The notes below the pieces were generated by a model that was given only the letters and a program-made list of their open reading frames with translations, did no database searches and was not told the origin of the DNA. Below, piece after piece: positions 19,206 to 28,694 of a DNA stretch of 64,000 nucleotides. How positions within the stretch are numbered: position 1 is the stretch's first letter; every line of letters starts with the position of its first letter. Origin of the DNA: Paenibacillus marchantiophytorum (GTDB taxonomy: Bacteria; Bacillota; Bacilli; Paenibacillales; NBRC-103111); the NCBI RefSeq assembly GCF_014640555.1, contig NZ_BMHE01000028.1, positions 29,505 through 93,504 of the forward strand, in the 5' to 3' direction. Made by a program: the position numbers and the translations under genes.

Positions 19206-19446
19206 CTTGAAGCTTTTCTGTCCGTGTATCCTCTGCATGAGGAGATGAATCAGACTTTGCTGGGCCTGTGCCGCGAGAGTCGTGGGAACAAGGAGCAATT
19301 CGCCAGGCATTATGAGAAGCACGAAGCTGCCTAACGCCGGGAAATGGGGCTGCAACCACCGTAGGAGATCAGAAGCCTGGTGGCATCCTATTTGAGAGAA
19401 GCGGCTAACAGGCACAAGGACTTATTGCGGAGAGCAATTATCTCCG
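19206..19446 (+). pseudogene. Possible BTAD-type transcriptional activator, C-terminal remnant
   Basis: One continuous frame with two internal stops reads LEAFLSVYPLHEEMNQTLLG, then NKEQFARHYEKHEAA, stop, RREMGLQPP, stop, EIRSLVASYLREAANRHK. The HYEKHEAA-(Y)-RREMGLQP pattern resembles the bacterial transcriptional activator (BTAD/SARP) domain, in which a Tyr is expected exactly where the first TAA stands. No start or N-terminal domain is present. Confidence 0.45.
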
Positions 19447-19454
19447 CTTTTTTT
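19422..19454 (+). terminator. Terminator upstream of the SLH propeller gene
   Basis: GCGGAGA / TCTCCGC hairpin followed by seven T. Confidence 0.8.
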
Positions 19455-19557
19455 GTTTTTTTCGACAGCGAACGCGGTTTTGTGAGAATTTAGAGAGAAT
19501 CAATTAGTATACTTGCAGATAAAACAACATTTTATTCGAAAGGGATGTGATAGCAAC

Positions 19558-22500
19558 ATGATAAGACGTATGACAGCTATGATGTTAACGCTCATGCTGA
19601 TTCTTGGTCTGCTCCCCACTTGGGCGGGAGCGGCGGAACTAGGGGGATGGAACCGTAAAAGCCCTTATCCGACAGCTCAGGGGGTAAACAGCGTAGTCTA
19701 TGGGGGAAATAAGTTCGTTGCAGTGGGCTACAATGGCGTCGTGCTGACCTCTGTAGATGGGGTTTCGTGGGACAATAAGTCTTCCGGCACGACCAACAAC
19801 TTAAGCGCCATTACCTATGGCAACGGTCTGTATGTTGCCGTGGGGTATACGAGCACGGATTACAAGAGCTTCATCATGACATCTGTTGATGGATCAACAT
19901 GGACGCCACAGGTGTCGAATAAGGATGCTCTCTTACTCGACGTCACCTACGCCAATGGGGTGTTCGTCGCTGTAGGGGGTAAGAATGGATTAGGAGGATT
20001 TCAATCTGGAACGACGTTGATTATGACTTCAAGCGACGGTATCACCTGGGTGGCGACCCAAGGACAAGGAGTAGGGCGCGACAAGCAACTTAGTGGGATC
20101 ACTTACGGAAATGGTACTTTCGTTGCGGTTGGCGGAGAATCCACGATCTTTACATCGTCGAACGGTACCAACTGGTCAATTACATACAGCCAGCCAAGCA
20201 GTCCGTTTGGTCCGCGTAGTCCCGATCTGATCGGCGCGACCTATGACGGCAACAAGTTCATCGTGGTCGGTCTCGACGGGAAAATGCTGATTTCTACGAA
20301 CGGTTCGTCGTGGACGGACGCATCTTCCGGCACAAAGGCTGACCTATACAGAATTGCCAGTCCAAATGAAAAATATTTCCTTTTTGGGCGAATCTACGAG
20401 AATTTCGGTTATAGGAATATACAACTGACCTCGACAGACGGCAACAAATGGGAGGAAGTCAAACCAGCGCCGACACGTTTCATCAGTAAAATAATCTATG
20501 CCCAGAATACTTATGTAGCCGTAGGAGAACGTGGGACGATCCTGACCTCTTCAGACGGCAAAGAATGGGTCAGCCAGACGCGTGGCATTACGGAGAGCTT
20601 GCAAAGCATCATCTACAGTGGCGGTAAGTATATTGCCGTAGGAGGCTACTCAAGCGCGGTATACACGTCGGACGACGGGAATAGCTGGACTACCGTCGCG
20701 ATTGCGAATGATAAGGGCAAATCGCTTAACAGAGTCAAGTATATTAACGGCCATTATGCGACTGTCAGTCAGTATGGAGAAGTATTGTTCTCCCCGGATG
20801 GCTTGACTTGGTCAGCACAAAATATCGGCAATTTTCCTGTATATGATATCACGTACAGCAAGGGGCAATATTTTACTGCGAACGCTTATGGTAAAGTGTA
20901 CGTCTCAAGTGACGGTGTAAAGTGGACAAGTACCAATAGTAATAATATTAAAACGCTGTTCGGAATTACCTCCAATGACAGCCTGATTGTTGCGGTTGGG
21001 GAGAATGGTGCGATTCTATCTTCTTCAGATGATGGAAAGACATGGGTGAGTCAAAAATCCAATGTAACAGTCTGGATAAAGGATGTTACGTATAGTGGAG
21101 GAGTATTCGTCGCTGTCGGATTTACGGGTACTATTTTGACATCCACTGACGGAACGAACTGGACGATCCGCACATCAGGCGTGACCGCGAATTTGTCCAG
21201 TGTCAAATACATCAACGGGCAATTCGTGGCGGTAGGTGGGAATACGGTTCTGACCTCCCTTGACGGGAAGAATTGGACGCCTATCCAAGGCGCAGAAAGC
21301 GGGCTGAGCGATGTCGCGTTTGACGGGCACAAGTATGTGTTCGTTGGCTTAGAGGGGGCTATTTTCACGCTGCGTTATGTGCCACAGGCCGCGTTGAACA
21401 CCGTTAGCATCAACCCGTCTACAACCGCTGTAGGACAGAAGGTAACACTTGAAACATCGGGTGATCTGCAGTCCATGACTAAGCCAGAGGCGGGGGACGA
21501 GCGATTTATCGCTTCGAGCTGGTCGTCCACGGAGGCCGGAAAGTCGGGTGCTTTCTCCGTCACCGATGCGGTATACAGCTATTCGGACTATACTCCACAG
21601 TCACCCGGTAATTATACGGTAACTGTTATGTTCACCAAGCAGAAGTGGGACGGCGGTGCGTGGGTAGATACGACCACAACGGATACGAAGACGGCTATCG
21701 TCACGGTGAACGGGGATGCTACTCCTTCAGCGCCGACGGCACTTTCCGCGACTGCCGGGGACGGACAGGTAACGTTAAATTGGAATAGCGTATCGGGGGC
21801 AGCCAGCTATCTAATTATATGGAGTACAACATCAGGTGATTACTCAAACGATTCTAATAGCAAAAGGGTAAGCAGCGATACTACGACATATACTTTACCA
21901 GGCTTAAAGAACGGTACTACCTATTACTTTAAAGTCAGGGCAAGTAACACAAACGGGAATAGCCCATTCTCAGCGGAAGTCAGCACCACGCCTAAAGCTG
22001 GAACGCAGAACCCATCCAGCAATGCGAATCTGAGCGGCTTGACATTATCGAGCGGAACAGTGAGCCCGTCGTTTGATGCCAATACGACAAACTATGCGGC
22101 GAGCGTGGCGAACAGCGTGAGCAGCGTGACGGTAACGGCGGCGGTATACGATCCGGCTGCGACGGTGACGGTGAACGGAACGGCAGCAACGATCGGCCAA
22201 GCGAGCGCTCCGATCAGCCTGAGCGTGGGCAGTAACACGATTACGGTAATCGTGAAGGCGCAAGATGGCAGTACGAAGCCGTATACGATTACGGTGAAGC
22301 GAGCGTCGGCTTCGTCAGACTCTACATCCGGTTCGCCTAGTACCCCGTCCAGCGGCGACCAAGGGGCGCAAACCGGCTTCCGGGTGATCGTGGACGGCAA
22401 GTCGCAAGATCACATAGCGACGGGCTCTACTACGAAGGAGAACGGACAGACCGTGCTGACGGCGACTGTGGACCCTGCCAAACTAGCGGCGCAGCTTGCA

Positions 22501-23643
22501 ACAGCGGGGGACAAGCCGATTATCGTCATTTCTGCTTCGACCACGAGCGCGGACAAAGTAACGGTGGTACTGACCGGTGATGCGGTGAAAGCGATGGAAA
22601 ACAAGCAGGTGGTACTGGAAATTCAAACGCCTAACGGGAACTACAAGTTGCCAGCGGCGCAGATCGTTATCGACCGCTTGGCATCGCAGTTTGGAGGGCA
22701 AGTGAAGCTTTCGGACATCGTCGTTCATGTGGACATTGCGAAAAGCGAAGCCGCGAAGGCGAAAGTTGCGGAAAGTACGGCGGAAAAAGGCAAGTTTACC
22801 GTCGTTGTGCCGCCGATTGATTTTACGGTGACCGCTTTGTACAACGGCAAGACGGTGGACGTAGACAAGTTCAGTTCGTATGTGAAGCGTGAAATCCCGC
22901 TGCCGGACGGCGTAGACCCGAGCAAGATCACGACTGCCATTGTGCTAGGCACAGACGGAACAACCCGTCATGTGCCGACCTATATCACCGCTCGAGATGG
23001 GAAGTATTACGCGGTCGTGAGCAGCCTGACGAATAGTACGTATACGTTGATTTTGCACCGGATGGCGTTTATGGACGTGGAAGGGCATTGGGCAAAAGGC
23101 GCTGTGAATGATATGGCTTCGCGGATGGTGGTGGGCGGCGTCGATGCGATGCATTACAATCCGGATGCAGCGATCACCCGCGCCGAGTTCGCGGCGATCA
23201 TCGTTCGCGCACTGGGGCTCGCCGACAACGGGAAGACCTCAACGTTCGGAGACGTGAAGTCCGGTGACTGGTACGTTGGTGCGGTAGCGAAAGCCAAGGA
23301 GTACGGTATCATCGAAGGGTACGAGGACGGAACATTCGAGCCTACGAAGACGATCTCCCGGGAAGAAGCAATGGCGATGATTGCGCGGGTGATGAAGTGG
23401 ACAGGACTTAACGCAAGCGCCAGCAGCTCTGAAGCGGAATCTGCACTCGCCTCGTTTACAGACGGCGCGGCGGTAGATGCGTGGGCAAAGCAAGCGGTCG
23501 CCGCGACCGTGAGGAGCGGATTGGTTCAAGGCAGAGATGCCGAGCTCAAGCCGATGAGCGACATTACGAGAGCGGAGACGGCTGCTATCGTACAGCGGAT
23601 GCTAGAGAAGGCAAAGCTGATCGATAACAGAAATTCCAAGTAA
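19558..23643 (+). CDS. Giant SLH-anchored beta-propeller surface protein
   Basis: A secreted surface protein of 1361 residues. The signal peptide begins MIRRMTAMM and ends near GAAELGG. Residues about 30-620 hold a dozen or more repeats of the form FVAVGxxGxxxTSxDGxxW, indicating a beta-propeller (photosynthesis-stability/sialidase-like fold). They are followed by an unassigned region, an FN3 domain (about 735-820), a cadherin-like beta-sandwich domain (ANLSGLTLSSGTVSPSFD onward, about 835-925) and three SLH domains (about 1180-1350). The ATG at 19558 follows AAAGGGATG; an upstream TTG is rejected. It probably mediates adhesion or polymer binding (inference). Confidence 0.87.
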   Translation: MIRRMTAMMLTLMLILGLLPTWAGAAELGGWNRKSPYPTAQGVNSVVYGGNKFVAVGYNGVVLTSVDGVSWDNKSSGTTNNLSAITYGNGLYVAVGYTSTDYKSFIMTSVDGSTWTPQVSNKDALLLDVTYANGVFVAVGGKNGLGGFQSGTTLIMTSSDGITWVATQGQGVGRDKQLSGITYGNGTFVAVGGESTIFTSSNGTNWSITYSQPSSPFGPRSPDLIGATYDGNKFIVVGLDGKMLISTNGSSWTDASSGTKADLYRIASPNEKYFLFGRIYENFGYRNIQLTSTDGNKWEEVKPAPTRFISKIIYAQNTYVAVGERGTILTSSDGKEWVSQTRGITESLQSIIYSGGKYIAVGGYSSAVYTSDDGNSWTTVAIANDKGKSLNRVKYINGHYATVSQYGEVLFSPDGLTWSAQNIGNFPVYDITYSKGQYFTANAYGKVYVSSDGVKWTSTNSNNIKTLFGITSNDSLIVAVGENGAILSSSDDGKTWVSQKSNVTVWIKDVTYSGGVFVAVGFTGTILTSTDGTNWTIRTSGVTANLSSVKYINGQFVAVGGNTVLTSLDGKNWTPIQGAESGLSDVAFDGHKYVFVGLEGAIFTLRYVPQAALNTVSINPSTTAVGQKVTLETSGDLQSMTKPEAGDERFIASSWSSTEAGKSGAFSVTDAVYSYSDYTPQSPGNYTVTVMFTKQKWDGGAWVDTTTTDTKTAIVTVNGDATPSAPTALSATAGDGQVTLNWNSVSGAASYLIIWSTTSGDYSNDSNSKRVSSDTTTYTLPGLKNGTTYYFKVRASNTNGNSPFSAEVSTTPKAGTQNPSSNANLSGLTLSSGTVSPSFDANTTNYAASVANSVSSVTVTAAVYDPAATVTVNGTAATIGQASAPISLSVGSNTITVIVKAQDGSTKPYTITVKRASASSDSTSGSPSTPSSGDQGAQTGFRVIVDGKSQDHIATGSTTKENGQTVLTATVDPAKLAAQLATAGDKPIIVISASTTSADKVTVVLTGDAVKAMENKQVVLEIQTPNGNYKLPAAQIVIDRLASQFGGQVKLSDIVVHVDIAKSEAAKAKVAESTAEKGKFTVVVPPIDFTVTALYNGKTVDVDKFSSYVKREIPLPDGVDPSKITTAIVLGTDGTTRHVPTYITARDGKYYAVVSSLTNSTYTLILHRMAFMDVEGHWAKGAVNDMASRMVVGGVDAMHYNPDAAITRAEFAAIIVRALGLADNGKTSTFGDVKSGDWYVGAVAKAKEYGIIEGYEDGTFEPTKTISREEAMAMIARVMKWTGLNASASSSEAESALASFTDGAAVDAWAKQAVAATVRSGLVQGRDAELKPMSDITRAETAAIVQRMLEKAKLIDNRNSK

Positions 23644-23657
23644 CCAACAGTCCTTAG

Positions 23658-23699
23658 AGGGGCCGTCCATAGGCAGACATGAAGCCGAAGGACGGCCCT
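23658..23699 (+). terminator. Hairpin after SLH propeller gene
   Basis: A GGGCCGTCC / GGACGGCCC stem with a long loop and only a weak T-rich tail, 15 bases after the stop. Confidence 0.6.
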
Positions 23700-23761
23700 T
23701 GCTTTAGTTGTCAGGAAGGTTGCTGAACTACTACTTCGATTAAGGAAGGAGGATATGTTTT

Positions 23762-23962
23762 ATGGCTAAAGTGATGGTCGTTAACGATACGGCATTTATT
23801 AGGACAATGATCAAAGACATTATCCTCGGCATGGGGCAGCAGGCGATGGTTCTTGATGCCATTCCTGCTGGAGCGAGGGACTTCATCGTAAAGCCGATCC
23901 TTAAGTACAGAGTTGTCGAGGCGGTTAACAAAGCGTTGCATGGGACAGGAGAGCGTGATTAA
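23762..23962 (+). pseudogene. CheY-like receiver protein with internal deletion
   Basis: Intact CheY is about 120 residues. This frame has 66, joining the N-terminus MAKVMVVNDTAFIRTMIKDI directly to the C-terminal MGQQAMVLDAIPAGARDF and IVKPI. The missing middle should contain the phosphorylated Asp and the Thr/Ser switch, so the product cannot work as a phospho-receiver. A strong AAGGAGG precedes the ATG. It sits just before another broken receiver gene. Confidence 0.8.
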
Positions 23963-24325
23963 TGTAATGGCTGTCAGTGGAGATTCTTTCGCCCTACGCC
24001 ACGTGGAAAACGTGCTGTATGCATTAGAAACTGTGCGGCTTTGCTCCCTTTTCACAAATCATGGTGAGTTTCTAGAGCTGTTACCCGGGGCATCCGTCGA
24101 TCTCGTGCTGCTTGATTTGGACATGAATAGATCCGGCATTCACGGTCTACAATAAACGTCATCCAGTCTTCCAGACCTGACATCTCCATCGTATTCGTAA
24201 CATCAAACGGAAACTATGTTTTCAATGCGTTTGACCTGGGGGTACTGGACTATATGGTGAAGCCGATAACGGAGGAGCGCATCAAGAAAACGATAGCCCG
24301 CATCGCCCGGAGGGGCTTGGAGTAG
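23955..24325 (+). pseudogene. Response regulator receiver domain, frameshifted
   Basis: The first part (GTG at 23955) reads MAVSGDSFALRHVENVLYAL to VDLVLLDLDMNRSGIHGL and ends at TAA 24153-24155. The frame two bases over continues TINVIQSSRPDISIVFVTSN and DYMVKPITEERIKKTIARI to TAG at 24325. Together they make one receiver domain with Asp in LLDLD, Thr in VFVTS and Lys in VKP, broken by a frameshift near 24149. No output domain follows. The BTAD-like remnant at 19.2 kb could derive from a related gene. Confidence 0.75.
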
Positions 24326-24802
24326 GCTAGCTTCTCAACTTCAGTGAAGGGATTTTATATGGAACGTCCTTATTCCCATTTAAAACTGAATCGCAATGAG
24401 GAAGAAGGACAACGGTTAAAATTTCTCATAAGAGAAATAAGATCGATCTTAGATTCGAAAGTTCGACGTCCTATTTTGCAAAAAATGAAAAGTAACCAGT
24501 CCCAAACATGGCCCAGAGCTTGGGACTGTTCTGAATAACAAAGTCGTATTCGATGGATAAGTGCTTACGATTAATCGAGATAATTTCATTCAAGGACTTG
24601 GGCAAAATGGCTGATCTCGTTTACGCGGCACAAAGCTGAACGTTGTTCCTATTCCCGAAGAGGAGCATGCGGCAGTTTATGAGGAGACGCGAAAAGCTAT
24701 CGAATTAACGAGGCGAGGGAAGTTTGCGTCGGTTGAGCCTACGCCACATCCCAAAACATGAGAATCATCACTCGTCGGCGGATTGTGGATTTGCCAAGCC
24801 AC
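24326..24802. other. Intergenic region with decayed coding traces
   Basis: No intact gene is supported here. A 64-codon frame at 24344-24538 has no recognised motif. A hairpin CAGTCCCAA / TTGGGACTG lies at 24499-24530. From 24536 to 24763 one frame with two stops reads VLTINRDNFIQGLGQNG and LNVVPIPEEEHAAVYEETRK, which looks like a former protein I cannot identify. Confidence 0.4.
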
Positions 24803-25480
24803 GGCTCACCTCCATAGTGTAAATCCACAACGGGGACCTTAAAGATAACTTCTACATGCTCTTCGTAGACGATTACCTTTTCCACATAGCTAGCGATGAA
24901 CTTCTTGATCTCAGGAATGTCTCGCCTAGCGACGTGGTCCTCGAACTGAGAAAGCAGTTGTCGCAGAGAGTCCTCTGTGATGGCTGCTTTTTCTGTTATT
25001 GATTCGGTTTCATGCAGTTTTTGTTCGAGCTGTAGCTACTGGCACTCCAACTCATCAAGTTTACCGATCAACGTGGCATTCAAAGTGCCACTGGCGATGG
25101 CGTTAATGATGTTCGTGATTTGGCGTTCAAAGACTTCGAGACTCTTGGCTAGGCGCTCTTTCTCGCCTTTTTAACGTATTTCAGATTGTTTCGCCCGCTG
25201 AATTTCGTATTTCCCATCATAGCGTACTGGGTGCCAACGTTTTTGAGGCATTCTCCGCATACTATTAAGCCGCTAAGCATGTAAACTTCCTTGGCTGTAT
25301 CTGCTCCAGGTTGCTGCTTATTTATCGGCTAATTTTCGAATGATTTGATTATAACCGTATCCTCCGAGAAACATAGAGAAAACCGTTGAGCCAAATTCCG
25401 CGAGTAGTACTCAGCCATGCCAGTTCCGTCGACGTATGGATTGGTGCCGCTATTTTCGGTAGACGAGTCTTACAGTTAGC
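24780..25480 (-). pseudogene. Large serine recombinase remnant (copy 2)
   Basis: Read on the minus strand from about 25480: GTGMAEYYSRNLAQ (end of the catalytic part), then after a deletion FSMFLGGYGYNQIIRKLADK (recombinase domain), stop, EVYMLSGLIVCGECLKNVGT (zinc-ribbon), then the coiled coil with EKAAITEDSLRQLLSQFEDH and IPEIKKFIASYVEKVIVYEE, ending GGEPWLGKSTIRR across the attachment core. It contains frameshifts, at least one large deletion and stops (one TAG in the coiled coil). It is clearly homologous to copy 1 but more complete. Confidence 0.75.
24803..24815 (+). repeat. Attachment site copy 2
   Basis: GGCTCACCTCCAT. About 35 bases to its left (GGATTGTGGATTTGCC) are shared, with changes, with the sequences left of copies 3 and 4. 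To its right comes the serine recombinase remnant with the same AACGGGGACCTTAAAGATAA stretch seen right of copy 1. Confidence 0.75.
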
Positions 25481-25919
25481 GTGCCATCCACCCGTGTATC
25501 TTGGGTTAATTCAGCCATCGAGGCCGCCATCACTCACACGTTCGTACCTTCCATTCATCCTTCCAAATGAGAATAGCCCAAGGGGATATCCTTGGGCTTC
25601 AATATTATAGTACATGTTTATGAGCGAGCGACTATACGGGTTTTGACAGCTAGCAGACCTTGGTTAGCCGCTCCTCTGCAAAAGGAAACGCCTTATCGTC
25701 CGCCCGTCGGTTCCCTCATATTCTACTGGAATGCGTCTGCTGCGCTTACATTCATTTTTGAGCCCTATAGAGTATTAGCTTTTCAGCGTGTATGCATCCT
25801 TTCTGCCGGATGGGAATAGTCCAAGGAGAGAATTTCCTTGAGTGAGACCTATCTTGAAATCAGTAGAATCAGATATAATGATAAAAAGATGTTCACAGTT
25901 AGATTCGAGGTGCCGATCT
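25481..25919. other. Non-coding region with two similar hairpins
   Basis: No gene is supported. A strong hairpin AGCCCAAGG / CCTTGGGCT lies at 25575-25598. A related weaker one with the same GAATAG(C/T)CCAAGG lead is at 25815-25841. They may be two copies of one terminator. The short plus-strand frames here have no motif. Confidence 0.45.
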
Positions 25920-28436
25920 ATGATTCTGAGTACCAAACTCCATATCCCGCAAACGCGACGCGATGACCTTGTTGAGCGAACGGCGATCACCGAGTTATTA
26001 AATAAAGGATTAAAGAGCAAACTTACATCCGTAACGGCTCCCGGGGGGTACGGAAAAACAACAGCTTTGGGTCAGTGGCTGCAGCAGTCCGCCATACCTG
26101 CCGTATGGATTTCCTTGGGCCCTCAAGAGAATGATTTGATTGAGTTTTGGAGCTATACAATCGCTGCAGTCAATAGTAAGAACCCCAAATTTGCGGAAAG
26201 GGTCACCCCGTATTTGCCATCCCTAAAGTCTGGTGCGTTTGAGTCATTCATCTCAGCCATGATATGCGAGCTTGAGAGCTTCTCGGATGAATTGGTCATG
26301 GTTTGGGACGATTATCACACGATCGATCTTGCCCCTATTCACGCTTCTGTGGCTTATTTTCTTGGCTTTTTGCCCGCTCACATCCACCTCTATGTAACAA
26401 GCCGGGCTGAAATGCCCTTTCCTACGGCAAGGCTGCAGACGACGGGCCAAATGGTGAAGATCACGATTCAGGAACTGCGATTCCAACTTGCGGAGGGAAT
26501 TCGTTACTTTCAGGATTGCATGGGACTATCACTGTCGGGAGACAAGATAGCTGCGTTGGTCGACCGCACGGAGGGATGGATCAGCGGACTGTATCTGGCA
26601 GCCATTTCGCTGCAAAGAAGCGGCAATTATTCGGATTTTATCCGCGCCTTTAGCGGGGAACACCGCAGCATATCCGATTATCTGTTCCAGGAGGTTTTTA
26701 GTCTCCAGCCGAGCGAAATTCAGTCCTTTCTATTGGAAACTTCGATTGTAGACAGGATAAACAGCTCGTTGTGCGAGGCGGTTACCGGACAAGCGAATTG
26801 TCAGGAGCTGCTGGAAATGCTGGAACAGCATAATTTGTTCATTGTTTCTTTGGATGATCAGCGGAAATGGTATCGCTATCATCATTTGTTTTCCGAGTTT
26901 TTACGGAGGCTTTTCCGGCAGAGGTATGCGGGACAATCGAAGGAGTTGCATGTCAAGGCAGCCCATTGGCTGGAGGCGCACGGATTTTTGGAGGAAGCGG
27001 TAGAGCAACTGTTTGTGGACGGGCATCATCACGAAGCAAGCAATTTGATCGAAAAGCATCTGCAAAATCTTCATACGAAGAGAGGGGTGCTGTATCGATG
27101 GTTGCGCGCTCTGCCGGAAGCCTGTTTTACGGGAAAGCCGGGCATTCAGTTTCTTTATGTCAAAGTGATGGTGGAGACCAATGAACTGGAGTTGGCACAA
27201 GCGAGACTTCGCCTGATGGAGGACAAGCTGTCGGACCCCGAATGGAAACCTTACGCAGGAACCGTTCATTTTTTGTCCGCGGCTGTTTCTTTTTACCGAA
27301 GAGACTTTGGACGAGCGAATGAATATTTTGAGATATTTGATCGGCATACGCCGGGGGGCAGCTACATCCAGATGATTGAAGCGAACTCGTATTCCATGTA
27401 TTTCGATACATTATTGAGCTTCTTCCATGATTTGCATGATGCGGAGAGATTCTTTTATAAATGGATCAAAGTATGGGAAGAGAGAGACAACTACCCTTAC
27501 GTCGGTTTTTTCTACAATACGTACAGTTTGCTGTTATATGAATGGAACCGTTTGGAAGAGGCTGAAGTTTATGCGGAGAGGGTACTGAGGTCAACGTGCA
27601 TGCAGCCCTATGCCCTTATTCTGTTAAGTGCTACTATTAATGCTGCGCGGATCTGTCAGGCCAAAGGAGATTCGGCCAAAGCGTTTGAATTGCTTGAGGG
27701 GGTTAAACCTAAGATCGATTCAGTGGACAAAAGAATGTTTATGAGGAGAATAGAAGCGGAGAAGGCAAATTTGTCGCTTGCGAACGGTTCTTTTGATGAA
27801 GGCTGGCTGCAAACATGCGGCATCAAGCATACCGATACGATCCCGCCCGGTCCAATCAAAGAATATCTTATTTTGGCAAGTGCGCTTATGGAACAGGGGG
27901 AAGTTGATGAAGCTTTGCAACTGCTAGAGCAGTTGTACCGGCTTGCCGATAAGGCTGATCGGACCTGGGATAAGGTTAAGGTGACCATCCTGCAAAGTAT
28001 GGCTTTTTATCAAAAAGATGATATGACGAACGCTATCATGAAGCTGGGGGCGGCACTCCAATTGGCGGGACCGGGGAACTATATCCGCAGTTTCGTGAAT
28101 GAAAGGGCCAAGATGGCTGAGCTGCTGCGCGAATATATCCGGCAAAAGCAGATGGGCGCTAACCGCAAGTCTGCGAGCCTGCGCTATGCCAGGGAATTGC
28201 TTCTGCTAATGTCGGATACTAGAAATGAGACTGGAAACTCGGGAGCGCTTATCACGAAACAGGAATTAAAAATATTACGGATGATAGACATGGGGCTGTC
28301 GAATAAACAGATCGCCGAACAACTTCAAATCACAGCCGAAACGGTCAAGAGTCATCTGAAAAGTATGTATAGAAAACTTCATGTTAATAGCAGAGAACAG
28401 GCATTGGAGCAAGGAAAAGAATTAAAATGGTTGTAG
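25920..28436 (+). CDS. MalT-like LuxR-family ATP-dependent transcriptional regulator
   Basis: A large STAND-type activator of 838 residues. MILSTKLHIPQTRRD at the start is typical of the MalT group. The P-loop GGYGKTT is near residue 46, an NB-ARC-like ATPase with VWDDYH (Walker B) follows, then a long TPR-type sensor region (about 400-740), and a C-terminal LuxR helix-turn-helix (LITKQELKILRMIDMGLSNK and following residues). ATG 25920 is chosen for GAGGTG at good spacing and for family-like N-terminus; two earlier in-frame starts lack this. The inducer is unknown. It may control the SLH gene downstream (inference from adjacency only). Confidence 0.88.
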   Translation: MILSTKLHIPQTRRDDLVERTAITELLNKGLKSKLTSVTAPGGYGKTTALGQWLQQSAIPAVWISLGPQENDLIEFWSYTIAAVNSKNPKFAERVTPYLPSLKSGAFESFISAMICELESFSDELVMVWDDYHTIDLAPIHASVAYFLGFLPAHIHLYVTSRAEMPFPTARLQTTGQMVKITIQELRFQLAEGIRYFQDCMGLSLSGDKIAALVDRTEGWISGLYLAAISLQRSGNYSDFIRAFSGEHRSISDYLFQEVFSLQPSEIQSFLLETSIVDRINSSLCEAVTGQANCQELLEMLEQHNLFIVSLDDQRKWYRYHHLFSEFLRRLFRQRYAGQSKELHVKAAHWLEAHGFLEEAVEQLFVDGHHHEASNLIEKHLQNLHTKRGVLYRWLRALPEACFTGKPGIQFLYVKVMVETNELELAQARLRLMEDKLSDPEWKPYAGTVHFLSAAVSFYRRDFGRANEYFEIFDRHTPGGSYIQMIEANSYSMYFDTLLSFFHDLHDAERFFYKWIKVWEERDNYPYVGFFYNTYSLLLYEWNRLEEAEVYAERVLRSTCMQPYALILLSATINAARICQAKGDSAKAFELLEGVKPKIDSVDKRMFMRRIEAEKANLSLANGSFDEGWLQTCGIKHTDTIPPGPIKEYLILASALMEQGEVDEALQLLEQLYRLADKADRTWDKVKVTILQSMAFYQKDDMTNAIMKLGAALQLAGPGNYIRSFVNERAKMAELLREYIRQKQMGANRKSASLRYARELLLLMSDTRNETGNSGALITKQELKILRMIDMGLSNKQIAEQLQITAETVKSHLKSMYRKLHVNSREQALEQGKELKWL

Positions 28437-28520
28437 CGAGCTATTTACCGCAATTGAAGTAAATCATGATTATACAATACATATTGGTATCATGTATATC
28501 CCTCATTATTTGAATGTCCC

Positions 28521-28547
28521 TCCCCCATAGATGGGGGATTTTTTTTG
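28521..28547 (+). terminator. Terminator after the LuxR-family gene
   Basis: TCCCCCAT / ATGGGGGA stem followed by eight T. Confidence 0.88.
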
Positions 28548-28694
28548 TGTTGAAATCGTCTTATATTAGGACAAAAGTAGCAATGATCGACAAGCGCGGG
28601 GAGAAAAATATCGTTATTTGTCGTCAGTAGTAATCTTGTATCGCTACATCGCCATTGCAATCATTATGACAAATGAAGAGGTGTATACGTATTT

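Larger units (their letters stand above)
18811..24815. mobile_element. Island segment 2 (serine recombinase type, decayed)
   Basis: It is bounded by attachment cores at 18800 and 24805. It has a serine recombinase remnant at the left end and a recombinase-tail-like sequence at the right. The cargo is one giant SLH protein and several pieces of response regulators. Boundaries are inferred from the repeats. Confidence 0.55.
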
